From contig JANWVL010000148.1 of NCBI GenBank assembly GCA_025056655.1, positions 1 through 41,455 on the forward strand: a stretch of 41,455 bases of DNA. Reading direction: 5' to 3'. Below the pieces are notes generated by a model that had not been told where the DNA came from, searched no databases, and saw only the letters and a program-made list of their open reading frames with translations. The DNA comes from Candidatus Methylacidiphilales bacterium. Its GTDB lineage: Bacteria; Verrucomicrobiota; Verrucomicrobiia; Methylacidiphilales; JANWVL01. The translations under genes and the position numbers were made by a program. Positions 9,856 through 18,879 of this stretch are shown here, piece after piece (position 1 is the stretch's first letter; every line of letters starts with the position of its first letter).

Positions 9856-11270
9856 ACCTCACTTTCAATCAACACATCGATGCCTTTGAGGTTAAATATT
9901 CGACTGATGATGTCGCTAATGATAGCGGCGTCATCTTGTTGAATTTTTTGAACAGTTCTCCGACTATACGTTTTCATGAGATCATCCTTGTTTTTATCTT
10001 CATATGATTTGATGCCATCCGGCGTAGACAATAAGATTATTTTTTCTTTACCACTACGCGCGACACCTCTTAATAACAGTGTTGGTTTATCTTCATCATA
10101 ATCCACAACTTCCATCGTTACCTTTCCAGCAAGATATACGCGATGGTCAGATAAGATTCTTTTAATTCCAACCATAAACGATCGCAGGGGGTCTTGCGCT
10201 TCTTGTGTAGAGAAATATGTATGTCTTAGTATTAAATATGTAGCGTTGATCAAGTGCCGTATACGTCGTAGGTGCCTAGACAATAGAAAATAAATAATAG
10301 CCAACAAAACAATTAATATAATCCATGGCATTATCATAAATATAACCAAATTCTCTAATTCCATCGTTTGACGTTCCGCTGTTTTAGATAAAACAAAATC
10401 AACCCGTCCTCCTCCTTCCCTATAGCGTTGACCTTCATATTCGGCAAGGTTTAAGAATATACCGCCGTTTGCAACTATTTCATAATAACCTGCGGCATTT
10501 GTTTTCGTTCTGCTCAATTTATAGTCTTGATCAACATATAATATTTCTACATCATTAAGTAATGTGTCATCTTCCTCGCAGGATTCTTTTTGTATCTCGG
10601 AAAGACATACGTAGCCATAAGTTTGCATTGTTGGGCATACCGTAATAGTAATTGGAACTAAACGAATGACTGGTTGTTGTGTAATGATTTGCGTCACGAT
10701 TCTTGTGCTTTCTACAGTGACCGGAAAAGAAAATATAGGAATAACAAAAGGCGTAGGCGTAAATGTAGGGAGCGTATCGGTAGCGCGTATGGGTGTTGGC
10801 GTTTCCGTAGCCGTCGAAGTCGGCGATGGGCTTTCTGTCGGATTAGGTGTTTCAGTAGGTTTTTCTGTAGGTGTCGGAGTGGGCGTAAATGTTGGCGTGG
10901 GTGTTTCTGTAGGTTTTTCTGTAGGTGTCGGTGTGGGCGTAAATGTTGGCGCGGGGGTTTCTGTCGGTGTTGGTGTTTCAGTTGGAATGACAATAATTAT
11001 TGGAGTATTAGTAGGAAGTTGATTGGGTATTAGCAAGGATAAATAGGCATTAGGCAAAGGCGCAGATGTAGGATTTGAAATAATTTTGGATGTCGGTGAT
11101 ATCGCCGTTTTAGCTAATTTCTGGATCGAAGAATCATGCGTTTCAGTTTTGGCGACAAATATTGAAGCATAATCATTGGCAAGTGATTTGACATAATATA
11201 AATGAGTAATGATCGGAATAACTAAGCCAAGAAGTGTAACCAAAACGTAGCGTTTGCGAATAAGCATCAT
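9828..11270 (-). CDS. Two-helix membrane protein with long Pro/Thr-rich extracellular tract
   Basis: A 480-residue protein. Helix 1 is at about residues 8-26. A long extracellular part follows, with a Pro/Thr-rich tract (about 90-175) built partly from an 18-residue tandem repeat (TFTPTPTPTEKPTETP core). Next comes a Cys-containing beta region that includes TKTNAAGYYEI, like a carboxypeptidase-regulatory or CNA-B-type fold (about 225-290). Helix 2 (about 308-332) is followed by a cytosolic domain of about 145 residues (RSFMVGIKRILSD ... IESEVWIALSYEI). The topology of outer domain plus inner domain would suit a signal-transmitting or anchoring protein. It lies 5 nt after the TadE-like gene, and its 3' end overlaps the next lipoprotein gene. 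Family unknown. Confidence 0.75.
   Translation of the reverse strand: MMLIRKRYVLVTLLGLVIPIITHLYYVKSLANDYASIFVAKTETHDSSIQKLAKTAISPTSKIISNPTSAPLPNAYLSLLIPNQLPTNTPIIIVIPTETPTPTETPAPTFTPTPTPTEKPTETPTPTFTPTPTPTEKPTETPNPTESPSPTSTATETPTPIRATDTLPTFTPTPFVIPIFSFPVTVESTRIVTQIITQQPVIRLVPITITVCPTMQTYGYVCLSEIQKESCEEDDTLLNDVEILYVDQDYKLSRTKTNAAGYYEIVANGGIFLNLAEYEGQRYREGGGRVDFVLSKTAERQTMELENLVIFMIMPWIILIVLLAIIYFLLSRHLRRIRHLINATYLILRHTYFSTQEAQDPLRSFMVGIKRILSDHRVYLAGKVTMEVVDYDEDKPTLLLRGVARSGKEKIILLSTPDGIKSYEDKNKDDLMKTYSRRTVQKIQQDDAAIISDIISRIFNLKGIDVLIESEVWIALSYEI
10847..10954. repeat. Two tandem 54-bp units coding for Pro/Thr repeats
   Basis: Two adjacent 54-bp copies (10847-10900 and 10901-10954) differ at only a few positions. 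Each codes for 18 residues of Pro/Thr linker in the gene at 9828-11270. Long reading frames on the plus strand here (Val/Gly-rich and Arg/Cys-rich) are shadows of this repeat. Confidence 0.85.
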
Positions 11271-11275
11271 AGGAT

Positions 11276-11725
11276 TTAGTTCGATATCTGGCAGTAGGCG
11301 GTGAAAGATCCTTGCCCTTTTGCGTGATCGCGGGATTGAAAAGCATCTGTATAATATTTATAAGATATATCGTAATTTAGTTTGCCAGAACCCAACATAT
11401 CTGGCGCACTTCCTTTTGCGTTTAAAGTAATGATATTTTTCCTTTCGTCTCTTAATAGTCTATATCTTATTTCTTGATTTTCAAATCTTCCCATGTCTAT
11501 TTGCTTAGATCGATTATAGGCTATGGTACCTGTGCGGCAAGCATTGACGCTATTAAGATTGAGAATTGACCATCTCATGGCTGATGAGATAGTTTCTTGT
11601 ACACGAATATGATACTGGGTGGTAAACTGAATCCTCAGTATCATATACGCAAATATCATCATTATTAATATAAAGACAGGTGGGACAATAAAAGCAGCGG
11701 TTCCTTTTCTTCTCATGCACATCAT
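11276..11725 (-). CDS. TadE-like pilus-assembly / pseudopilin-like protein
   Basis: Up to 149 residues. A short basic start (MRRKGTAAF) is followed directly by one hydrophobic helix (about residues 11-30) and an extracytoplasmic domain of about 110 residues with Cys residues near VNACRTG and at TAYCQ. This is the shape of TadE/TadG minor pilins, but the assignment rests on architecture. Three in-frame ATGs exist (11725, 11722, 11716). The -10 candidates TATGAT and TACAAT place transcription start at about 11722 or 11716, so MRRKGTAAF at 11716 is a good alternative start. It heads the unit TadE-like, Pro/Thr protein, lipoprotein, lipoprotein. Confidence 0.6.
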   Translation of the reverse strand: MMCMRRKGTAAFIVPPVFILIMMIFAYMILRIQFTTQYHIRVQETISSAMRWSILNLNSVNACRTGTIAYNRSKQIDMGRFENQEIRYRLLRDERKNIITLNAKGSAPDMLGSGKLNYDISYKYYTDAFQSRDHAKGQGSFTAYCQISN

Positions 11726-11734
11726 TGTATCATA
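11724..11734 (-). promoter_or_regulatory. Overlapping -10 boxes TATGAT / TACAAT
   Basis: TATGAT (11734-11729) has a 6-nt gap to the ATG at 11722. TACAAT (11729-11724) has a 7-nt gap to the ATG at 11716. Either gives a leaderless mRNA. The promoter sits in the short gap after rpoC, so the envelope operon can be transcribed independently of rpoC. Confidence 0.5.
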
Positions 11735-11766
11735 TTTGTAGAAGAGAATGTAGTATTGGGCTAATC

Positions 11767-14700
11767 TTACATAGAAGCTCCCTGCGCAAATTCATCTAGA
11801 AAATCATTATTATTATTTAGACGGCTTTGTTTTTTATTCAACCGATTAGTTTGATTATCGCGCATGTCCTGCGTATGAAGTGTAATGCCTTCATATTCTT
11901 TGATCTCATGATTGCGCATACCTGTGCCACAAGGGATCATTTTGCCGATAATCACATTCTCTTTCAGGCCGGACAGAAAATCTACTCTTCCCTCTATGGC
12001 TGATTGTATAAGCATTTTTGTTGTGTGCTGGAAAGATGCTGCCGATAAAAAAGAATGAGTCATTAGAGCAACTTTAGAAATACCCAATAATACCGGCACG
12101 CCAACAGCAATATTCTGTCCTTCATTCTGCAATTTCTTGTTTATTTCATCCAGGACAAAATAATCTACATAATCGCCGGGCAAAAAGGGAGAATCGCCAG
12201 GGCTAACAACCTGAACTTTAGAGGTCATTTTTCTAATAATAACCTCGAAGTGTTTATCATGTATATTCACGCCCTGAATCCTATATATCTTTTGTATTTC
12301 AGATAGAATATGTAATTGGCACGCTACTCGCCCTTTATATTTCAGAACAAGATGGGGATTTTTAATCCCATCTGTAATGGCATCCCCCGCTTCGACATAT
12401 GTATTTTCTTGGACGGTCAAACGGACATGGGCAGGAATTGGATAAGTGGCCGTGCGTAGCTCCTGCGAATGAACACGTAAGATTCGCCCTACTCTTTCGA
12501 TGATTCCGGCATGCTTAGTCGTAATCCTACGTGCGCCGGATGTAGCTAGAAGATCGCCAGTCGTTACTTTTTGTCCTTCCGTGACCTTGATGGAATACCC
12601 ATTAGGTATTGGATAATCATAAGACCCACCATGGCTTTCTACTACGACATATAGTTTATTATTTGGTTCTTTCTTGAGTGTAATATTTCCGGATATCTCG
12701 CTTATAATTGCCTCACCCTTTAGGTTTTTACGAGCTTCGAATATCTCTTCAACACGGGTTAGGCCTTGCGTGATATCGCTGCCCATAGCTACGCCCCCCG
12801 TATGGAATGTACGCAATGTAAGCTGAGTTCCTGGCTCACCTATAGATTGTGCGGCGATAATACCGACGGCTGCACCAATAGCAACCATATTGCCCCTTGC
12901 TAGATCCATTCCGTAGCATTTCTTGCATATACCATGCTCTGCGCGGCAAGTAAGCGGCGATCGCACATGAACTTCTTGGATATTCAAGCGCTGGATCTCT
13001 TCTGCCTTTGAAGCATCTATAAGAGTTCCGGCCGGATAAATAATGCCAAGCTGAGGATGTACAACATCTGAAGCGAGCACTCTGCCGAAGAGACGATCGC
13101 GCATCTTTTGCCCGAATGCGTCGGTAGCTCGGATGTAGATGCCCTGATTTGTGCCACAGTCATCCGTGCTAATGTACACATCTTGTACAACATCAATGAG
13201 ACGACGGGTGAGATAGCCAGCATTTGCTGTGCGCATAGCCGTATCGACCAAACCTTTACGCTGGCCATGTGTGCTAATAAAAAACTCTATACTACTCAAT
13301 CCTTCTTTAAAGTTTGACTGTATCGGCATCGGGATAATCCGTCCGGATGGATCAGCCATGAGGCCTCGCATACCTGCGATTTGCGTAATAGGCACAAATC
13401 CGCCCTTTGTTGCGCCGGAGACAGCCATCATGCTCAGATCATCATCAGCCGCCATCGATCTTTTTACAGCAGCGGCGATTTCGTCCTTAGTCTCGCTCCA
13501 GACACTGATAGTTTTGTTTTCGAGTTCTTCTTCAGTCATGAGCCCTCGGCGATATTGTTTGTTTAAATCATCTATTTTCTTATTTGCCTCAAAGATGAGC
13601 TTTTCTTTGTCAGTTGGTGTTTTGATATCGCCGAGTGAAAATGTAATGCCGGATTTTGTAGCGAAATGAAAGCCCATGTCTTTTACGGCGTCGGCAAATT
13701 GCACCATACGATCCCGTTGTTCTAATCCAAAAATACGATATGCTTCGGTTAGTAGTACCTGGAGGTCGCTCTTATTCAGCGTCCTATTGATATATTGAAT
13801 TTCCTTAGGTACGATATCGTTAAAGATGGCACGGCCTACGGTTGTTTCGATAATTCTTTTCCTTGGCTTGTTATCTTGGTAGCGAACATTGTTTTCATCA
13901 TAATAAGTCTCGGTATAAAGTTTTATGCGTGCGTGGATATCGACTTGCTTGAGATGATAGGCCGCAATAACCTCATCTATGCTAGCAAAGGCGCGATTAT
14001 CTCCTTTGTGAGGTTTTTGGTCATGAAAAGTAAGATAATATATGCCCAATACCATATCTTTAGTCGGATTGACAATAGACTCACCATCAGCAGGCTTAAG
14101 CAAGTTATTAGTGCTCATCATGAGCTTCCGCGCTTCTTCAACTGCTTTCTGGCTTAGTGGGACATGCACAGCCATTTGATCGCCATCGAAGTCAGCATTA
14201 AAGGCTTGACAAACTAGCGGATGCAATTGAATTGCTTTTCCTTCAGTGAGGATTACGTCAAAAGCTTGTATGCCGAGGCGATGCAATGTGGGGGCGCGAT
14301 TGAGCAAGACGGGTCTTTCCTTGACAACATCTTCCAATATATCCCATATATATGGGTCACCTCGTTCTATAATTCTCTTGGCGCCTTTAACGTTATATGC
14401 GTATTCACGCTTAATTAATTCCCTGATGACAAATGGCTTGAACAATTCAATTGCCATGACTTTCGGCAGACCACACTGATTGAGCTTAAGGTTTGGTCCG
14501 ACGACGATGACTGATCTACCGGAGTAGTCTACGCGTTTGCCGAGCAGATTTTTTCTAAATAAGCCCTTCTTTCCCCTTAACATGTCACTGAGCGATCGGG
14601 GGGTTCGTTTTATATCTTGTGTGCTTCTGCGTACTGTGCTACTATCGATGAGTAGATCAACGGATTCCTGCAGCATGCGCATTTCATTGCGCAAGATGAT

Positions 14701-16056
14701 TTCCGGGGCACCGCTTTCGATGAGTTTTTTCAGTCGGTTGTTTCTATTAATCACTCTTTTATAAAGAACGTTGAGGTCAGATGTTGCATAACGCCCGCCA
14801 TCCATTGTTACCATTGGGCGCAAATCCGGAGGGATCACTGGTAATACAAACAAGATCATCCATTCAGGGCGCGCATTTGACTTTCTGAATGCTTCTACTA
14901 TGCGCAATTTTCGGATGCATTCTTTTACCTTGATTTTGTTTTTACCCTGATCTATCTCTTGTCTTAGGGACTTAGCCATTTCATCGAGATTACATCTTTT
15001 CAATATTTCATATATTGCATTGGCTCCAGATCCTGCCTTGAATATGTTACTATATTTTAAACTTAATCTTTGATACATAGATTCTGTAAGTATTCTGCCG
15101 GTATAGATCTCATTAATCTCCTCGATTTCTTTATTGTAATTTTCCTCCAATTCATCGGCTTTTTTACTGAGATCTTCAAGAGATTTTCTGAGTTCTACAT
15201 TTACCTTGAGTTGCAAGTTATTGATTTCTTTCTCTATTGGAGCGATCAATTCATCTTTATCCCTCTTCATCTTCTCCTCTATATTTTTAATTATCTCATC
15301 ACACGTTGTTTTAACTTTATTTAAACATTCCCTAGTAATTTCTTGACCTCCTTCGACAATGACACTATCAAACAAGACGAGGGGAGTATTAATAGTATGG
15401 CCAATATTCTTTTCTATTTCTTGTTGTACAACTTGTGCCTGACCCATGAGGTGATTAACCTCATCTATTAATTTCTTATCATACAAAGTATTAATCTCTG
15501 ATATTTTTCTTTTCAATTCCAATATCTTATCAAAATTCCGGCTACCTTTCCCTTTATTATACCGTTTGGCCTCTTCTTTAATCTGTTCAAGTTTGAGTTT
15601 GTATTCATCGTTTAGTCTTTTAATTTCCTTTTTCCTCTGATTTTCGTCTATGTCATATATAATATAGCGTACATGATATATTATTTGCTCTATATATTTC
15701 TTTTTTATTCCCAATAATATACTGATTGGGCTGGGTGTTCTTTTGAAATACCAGGGATGAACAACTGGAGCTGCTAAGCGGATGTGGCCCATGCGCTCAC
15801 GCCGCACGCTATTATCGTTTACTTCAACACCGCATTTATCACATACAATATATTTATATTTAGGACCTTTGTACTTTCCACAACTGCATTCATAGGGCTT
15901 TACCGGCCCGAAGATGACCTCATCAAATAATCCTCCCCTTTCCGGCCGCTGGTTACGATAATTAATTGTTTCTGCGCTTGTCACTTCGCCGTGTGAAAGT
16001 GAAAGGATGCTTTCTGGGCTAGCTAAAGATATCCTTAATCCTCGTATATCTCTCAT
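11767..16056 (-). CDS. rpoC: DNA-directed RNA polymerase subunit beta'
   Basis: The 1429-residue beta' subunit. The N-terminal zinc ribbon has C57, C59, C72 and C75 (ECSCGK ... VCDKCGVEV). A long Lys/Glu-rich coiled-coil insertion follows at about 115-300. The catalytic Mg motif NADFDGDQMAVH lies at about 620, the trigger loop region (MRGLMADPSGRIIPMP ... STHGQRKGLVDTAMRTANAG) at about 885-945, and the second zinc site (DDCGTN, then CRAEHGICKKCYG) at about 965-1048. The C-terminal region is complete, and all landmarks are intact. It catalyses RNA synthesis together with beta. rpoB is normally directly upstream in bacteria; here the upstream DNA is a gene fragment and a decayed IS. The gene has its own near-leaderless promoter. 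Confidence 0.98.
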   Translation of the reverse strand: MRDIRGLRISLASPESILSLSHGEVTSAETINYRNQRPERGGLFDEVIFGPVKPYECSCGKYKGPKYKYIVCDKCGVEVNDNSVRRERMGHIRLAAPVVHPWYFKRTPSPISILLGIKKKYIEQIIYHVRYIIYDIDENQRKKEIKRLNDEYKLKLEQIKEEAKRYNKGKGSRNFDKILELKRKISEINTLYDKKLIDEVNHLMGQAQVVQQEIEKNIGHTINTPLVLFDSVIVEGGQEITRECLNKVKTTCDEIIKNIEEKMKRDKDELIAPIEKEINNLQLKVNVELRKSLEDLSKKADELEENYNKEIEEINEIYTGRILTESMYQRLSLKYSNIFKAGSGANAIYEILKRCNLDEMAKSLRQEIDQGKNKIKVKECIRKLRIVEAFRKSNARPEWMILFVLPVIPPDLRPMVTMDGGRYATSDLNVLYKRVINRNNRLKKLIESGAPEIILRNEMRMLQESVDLLIDSSTVRRSTQDIKRTPRSLSDMLRGKKGLFRKNLLGKRVDYSGRSVIVVGPNLKLNQCGLPKVMAIELFKPFVIRELIKREYAYNVKGAKRIIERGDPYIWDILEDVVKERPVLLNRAPTLHRLGIQAFDVILTEGKAIQLHPLVCQAFNADFDGDQMAVHVPLSQKAVEEARKLMMSTNNLLKPADGESIVNPTKDMVLGIYYLTFHDQKPHKGDNRAFASIDEVIAAYHLKQVDIHARIKLYTETYYDENNVRYQDNKPRKRIIETTVGRAIFNDIVPKEIQYINRTLNKSDLQVLLTEAYRIFGLEQRDRMVQFADAVKDMGFHFATKSGITFSLGDIKTPTDKEKLIFEANKKIDDLNKQYRRGLMTEEELENKTISVWSETKDEIAAAVKRSMAADDDLSMMAVSGATKGGFVPITQIAGMRGLMADPSGRIIPMPIQSNFKEGLSSIEFFISTHGQRKGLVDTAMRTANAGYLTRRLIDVVQDVYISTDDCGTNQGIYIRATDAFGQKMRDRLFGRVLASDVVHPQLGIIYPAGTLIDASKAEEIQRLNIQEVHVRSPLTCRAEHGICKKCYGMDLARGNMVAIGAAVGIIAAQSIGEPGTQLTLRTFHTGGVAMGSDITQGLTRVEEIFEARKNLKGEAIISEISGNITLKKEPNNKLYVVVESHGGSYDYPIPNGYSIKVTEGQKVTTGDLLATSGARRITTKHAGIIERVGRILRVHSQELRTATYPIPAHVRLTVQENTYVEAGDAITDGIKNPHLVLKYKGRVACQLHILSEIQKIYRIQGVNIHDKHFEVIIRKMTSKVQVVSPGDSPFLPGDYVDYFVLDEINKKLQNEGQNIAVGVPVLLGISKVALMTHSFLSAASFQHTTKMLIQSAIEGRVDFLSGLKENVIIGKMIPCGTGMRNHEIKEYEGITLHTQDMRDNQTNRLNKKQSRLNNNNDFLDEFAQGASM

Positions 16057-16065
16057 ACCAATAAT

Positions 16066-16093
16066 ATTATATGCTACTTCTACGCTAGATCAA
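16066..16093 (-). promoter_or_regulatory. rpoC promoter (-35 TTGATC, -10 TATAAT)
   Basis: TTGATC (16093-16088), a 16-bp spacer and TATAAT (16071-16066) on the minus strand. The -10 box ends 9 nt before the rpoC ATG, predicting a leader of only about 3 nt. This promoter may have replaced read-through from rpoB. Confidence 0.6.
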
Positions 16094-16094
16094 C

Positions 16095-16202
16095 CTAGAG
16101 GAGAAAATCTTCCGCTATTTTTTTGAACAAATACTCCTCCAATTCATTGAAGGTATACAAAGTATTATATTGCTTCCATGCTGCTTGTAATACTGGTATC
16201 GG
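16095..16202 (-). pseudogene. C-terminal fragment of an unidentified AT-rich gene
   Basis: A 35-codon open stretch ending in TAG, just upstream of rpoC. It reads PIPVLQAAWKQYNTLY, then TFNELEEYLFKKIAEDFLL. It looks like a genuine helical C-terminus, but it is cut at its 5' side about 10 bp from the ISAs1 element. I cannot identify the gene; it does not look like the end of RpoB. It may be random coding-like sequence. Confidence 0.3.
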
Positions 16203-16210
16203 TTAGGGCC

Positions 16211-17466
16211 TCAGAGCTTACGAATCACATAAGCTGATAATCCGGCACGAGTGACGAGATACCTCCAGCTATCAAACTGCTCTTCAAACACACCAGGCCG
16301 ATCCAAGACTTTCGCCGCGACCTCAGCAAGCGCACTATCCGATGTGGCATATGGCCATCCTTATCGTCGTCGGCAGCGCTGATCGTTGACTGGGCGTCGC
16401 TGCCTTCTGGCAAGCTTGCCCTACCTTGAGTCGGCAGCTGTTTGGGCACGACCCAAGACACCCTTGACCACGACACCTTTCGGCAGGTGTTTGTGCTGTT
16501 GCCGTTTGCTAGCATTCAGCGCTGTTTCAGGGACTGGCTGGCAGCGATGCAAGCGGCTAGCGTCTGCGGCTGATCGATGAAGAGGGGCTTGCCGCCGACA
16601 GCAAGGTGCTGCGCGGCAGTCGTGAGCAGAGCACAGGCAAAGCCGCCTTGCAGAGGGTGACCGTGTATGGCCTGTATAGGCCATGTATGCCACTCAGACA
16701 AGCGTGGTGCTAGCGCAGGAAGTGGCACGCGCGGAAGCAGCCAGCAACGAGATTGCCACGTTGCCCAGCGTGCCAGCACAAGTCGAGCTGCTCGGTCACG
16801 TCGTAGTGACCGATGCGGCGCACGCCAGAAGCACAATGCCCGTGCCATCACCACGCGCGGGGGCAAATATGTGTTTGCCTTGAAGCACAATCATGCGCGG
16901 CTGTTTGAGGCACTGCAGCAAACCTAGTAGCGCGAGCAGCCGAGGGGTTTCGTCAGGTGCAGCATGAATACTCGCACACCGAAGAGCACGAGCACGGGCG
17001 TTGTGACCGACGCGAATGCTGGCTGGTTGCTGATGTGGAGTATCTGAGCTATTTCGCTCCGCAGGTGGATGCCCGGCCGAATCTTGGCGCGGTTGGTCTT
17101 GTGCGCCGCTGGCGACGGGTCGGGGAGAACGAACGTGAACGGGTGAGCTTCGACCAGTCTGAAGCAAGAGGTCAAGCGTTTTGCGCGCGCCGGAGCGCGC
17201 CTACTGGCGGATTGAGACCAGCCAGCACTGGGCGTTAGATGTGGTGTTTGGCGAAGCTCTGAGTCGGGTGCGCACTAGGCACAGCGCAGAGCACTTTGCC
17301 GCGTTTGCGACGGGTGGCATTAAACATTCTTGGCAGTGGGCAGTCTGAGGATGAGGAAGGGGGAGTCGCCATCAAAGCAAGGCGCTTGCGCGTAGCGACG
17401 ACTTCTTGCTCACGGTGCTGGCTTGCACCGCGCAGAACCTTAAAATTCTTGATGCGTAAGCCATGG
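16211..17466 (+). mobile_element. Decayed ISAs1-family insertion sequence, copy A, with 8-bp target duplication
   Basis: About 1256 bp bounded by imperfect inverted ends (TCAGAGCTTACGAATCA on the left; TGCGTAAGCCATGG on the right) that match those of the copy at 30669-31934. The flanks carry the direct repeat TTAGGGCC at 16203-16210 and 17467-17474, an 8-bp target-site duplication as I would expect for this family. GC-rich inside an AT-rich surround. Confidence 0.8.
16265..17459 (+). pseudogene. ISAs1-family transposase, many frameshifts and stops
   Basis: Pieces in all three forward frames match the ISAs1 (DDE) transposase pattern seen in copy B: a start with IQDFRRDL, a central FRDWLAAMQAA-like part, FALKHNHARLFEALQQT near 16880, CDRRECWLVADVEYL near 17010, and a C-terminal RRVALNILGSGQS piece near 17300, ending at the TAA of the right inverted end. 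No continuous frame remains, so the gene cannot make a transposase. Confidence 0.8.
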
Positions 17467-17504
17467 TTAGGGCCTTGTTACAGAATTGATAAAGGACAGT
17501 GTGC

Positions 17505-17640
17505 CTAAAGCCAAATATGTGCCTAGTCCTGCAGGTAGCTCGGATAACTCGGAGGCGCTTAGTTGAGGCGCTGCCGTCGGTTTCAGCAGCCCAACCGATC
17601 GTGGCAACGCTTCCACACCGGTGTACCGTCAAGCACTCGG
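17505..17640 (-). pseudogene. IS1-like transposase, C-terminal relic
   Basis: The minus-strand sequence aligns by eye with the 3' ends of the relics at 18655-18879 and 32830-33539: GTTATCCGAGCTACCTGCAG, then ACTAGGCACATATTTGG and a TAG. These correspond to the usual GY.SYPRDYASIWF end of this transposase group. An internal stop and frame changes are present. The ISAs1 copy A inserted about 30 bp beyond this end. Confidence 0.55.
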
Positions 17641-17676
17641 GAAGAGCAAGGGCTGGATTCGCTAGCGCTACATTCT

Positions 17677-18203
17677 TTAATCGCCTAGCAACTGCCTAAG
17701 CAGCCTGCCTTGCTCTGCAAGGAGCGCCTGCTGTTCTTGAATGAGTACCTGCTGCAGTCTGGCGAGCCGGTCATAGCTCTGCAAGATTAGCTGGTATTTC
17801 CTCTGCAGCGCTTCAGCCGCCTGTTGTTGCTGCTGCTGCAGACGCCGCAGCACCAACGCAGGACGAATGAGTTGTAGACGGCTGATGGTGAACGATCCGG
17901 TTAGGGTCAGCGGATACAGCAGACCGTCTTCTCCTTCGAAGAAGTGATGCCCGGCGAGCTCGGCGCGTGGGTTCCATAGATGGGGGTCATTAGGGCTGAT
18001 AGGAGCATAGTCGCCATTGTAACGATTGGGACATGAGCAGGAGTAGACCAAGTTTTCTGGATCGTCTGTCCAGCCTGGCTTTGCAGAACGAAGGGGTCAA
18101 TTGTGAGGTTTCCACATGCTTCCAGTTCGCTGACACCACAATACTCATACCGAAAGGCGGCGCGACGACGAACAAACTCTCGCTGCGATGCTGTCAACGC
18201 CAT
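17677..18203 (-). pseudogene. HNH endonuclease family gene, frameshifted and active-site deficient
   Basis: Two minus-strand frames together spell an HNH protein of a type common in Chloroflexota and cyanobacteria. The first frame (from 18203) has FVRRRAAFRYEYCGVSE then LTIDPFVLQSQAG. After a frameshift near 18070 it continues DDPENLVYSCSCPNRYNGD, then LWNPRAELAGHHFF and a Gln-rich helical tail. The family's TIDHxxP motif reads TIDPFV here, so the catalytic His is missing. With the frameshift this makes it a pseudogene. It follows the intact coiled-coil gene at 18243-18584 by 39 bp. Confidence 0.7.
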
Positions 18204-18242
18204 GCACGTTCAGAGGCCAGATAGGCCCAGCCATGGTGAACT

Positions 18243-18584
18243 TCATGCAGTTTGCTGCTGAGCAATGCGTTTGGCGAGTTGCGCACGCAAGTGCGCGTTC
18301 TCTTGCCGCAGCGCTGCGTTCTCTGCCTCTAGCCGATCAATCGTTGTCAGCAGCTCCGCCAGCTGCTTCAAAGTCCGGCGCACTTGGTCCTGCAACGCGA
18401 CGATATCGGGCTGAGGGCTCAGATTCAGCGCATGGAGCTCATCCTGTTGCTCCTGCACATACCATGCTTGTAGGGCTGCTTGCTCTTCTGGTGTCAGACT
18501 CTCGCCGCGCGTAAAACGGTCGTGAAGTTCTAATCCGATCTGCGTCACTTCACCCGAACGCATTCTCAATCTTAATACTACCAT
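18243..18584 (-). CDS. Small coiled-coil protein upstream of the HNH relic
   Basis: A 113-residue protein starting MVVLRLRMRSGE. The N-terminal half contains LTPEEQAALQAWYVQEQ. The C-terminal half is a heptad-rich coiled coil (LLTTIDRLEAENAALRQEN). GGAG lies just before the ATG at 18584, inside a small hairpin. The frame is intact despite decay on both sides. Function is unknown; its place before an HNH gene suggests the two once formed a unit. GC-rich like the surrounding mobile DNA, so probably imported. Confidence 0.6.
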   Translation of the reverse strand: MVVLRLRMRSGEVTQIGLELHDRFTRGESLTPEEQAALQAWYVQEQQDELHALNLSPQPDIVALQDQVRRTLKQLAELLTTIDRLEAENAALRQENAHLRAQLAKRIAQQQTA

Positions 18585-18654
18585 GCTTTCACTCCGCAAG
18601 GAGTTAAAAAATCCAACATGAGCGAGCTTTCGACGCGGCGGGCAACATCGAGTT

Positions 18655-18879
18655 GTGTCTGGCAAGTCGCAGCCCTGTTCGGTTGAGGCAGATCTCGCCG
18701 AGTTGCTGCACGATCTACCACGCTTAGCCCGACGAACGCGGTGCCTTTCACGGTGTGTGGAAGAGTTGCGGCGGTCGGTTGCGTCCTTTGTTCCATGCTG
18801 GAATCAGCAGCAGCTGTTAAAGCGTGCACATCTGGGTTATGCGAGCTATCCGCGGGACTACGCAGGTACTTGGTTCTAG
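18655..18879 (+). pseudogene. IS1-like transposase, C-terminal fragment
   Basis: One open frame gives the C-terminus of an IS1-type transposase: SVEADLAELLHDLPRLARR, TRCLSRCVEELRRSVASF, then CWNQQQLLKRAHLGYASYP and RDYAGTWF. The N-terminal two thirds, including the zinc-finger start and the first catalytic residues, are absent, so this is a relic. The same ending occurs at 17505-17640 (reversed), 33315-33539 and 36447-36545. Confidence 0.7.

Noticed and set aside
10847-10954. Repeat that might suggest a CRISPR array
   Set aside because: Units are directly tandem, 54 bp, in frame with a protein and have no spacers.
10666-11033. Long plus-strand frames rich in Val/Gly or Arg/Cys
   Set aside because: They are the antisense readings of the Pro/Thr repeat of the minus-strand gene and have no promoter or start signal.
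16095-16202. C-terminal end of rpoB upstream of rpoC
   Set aside because: The 35-codon fragment does not resemble the conserved RpoB C-terminus.
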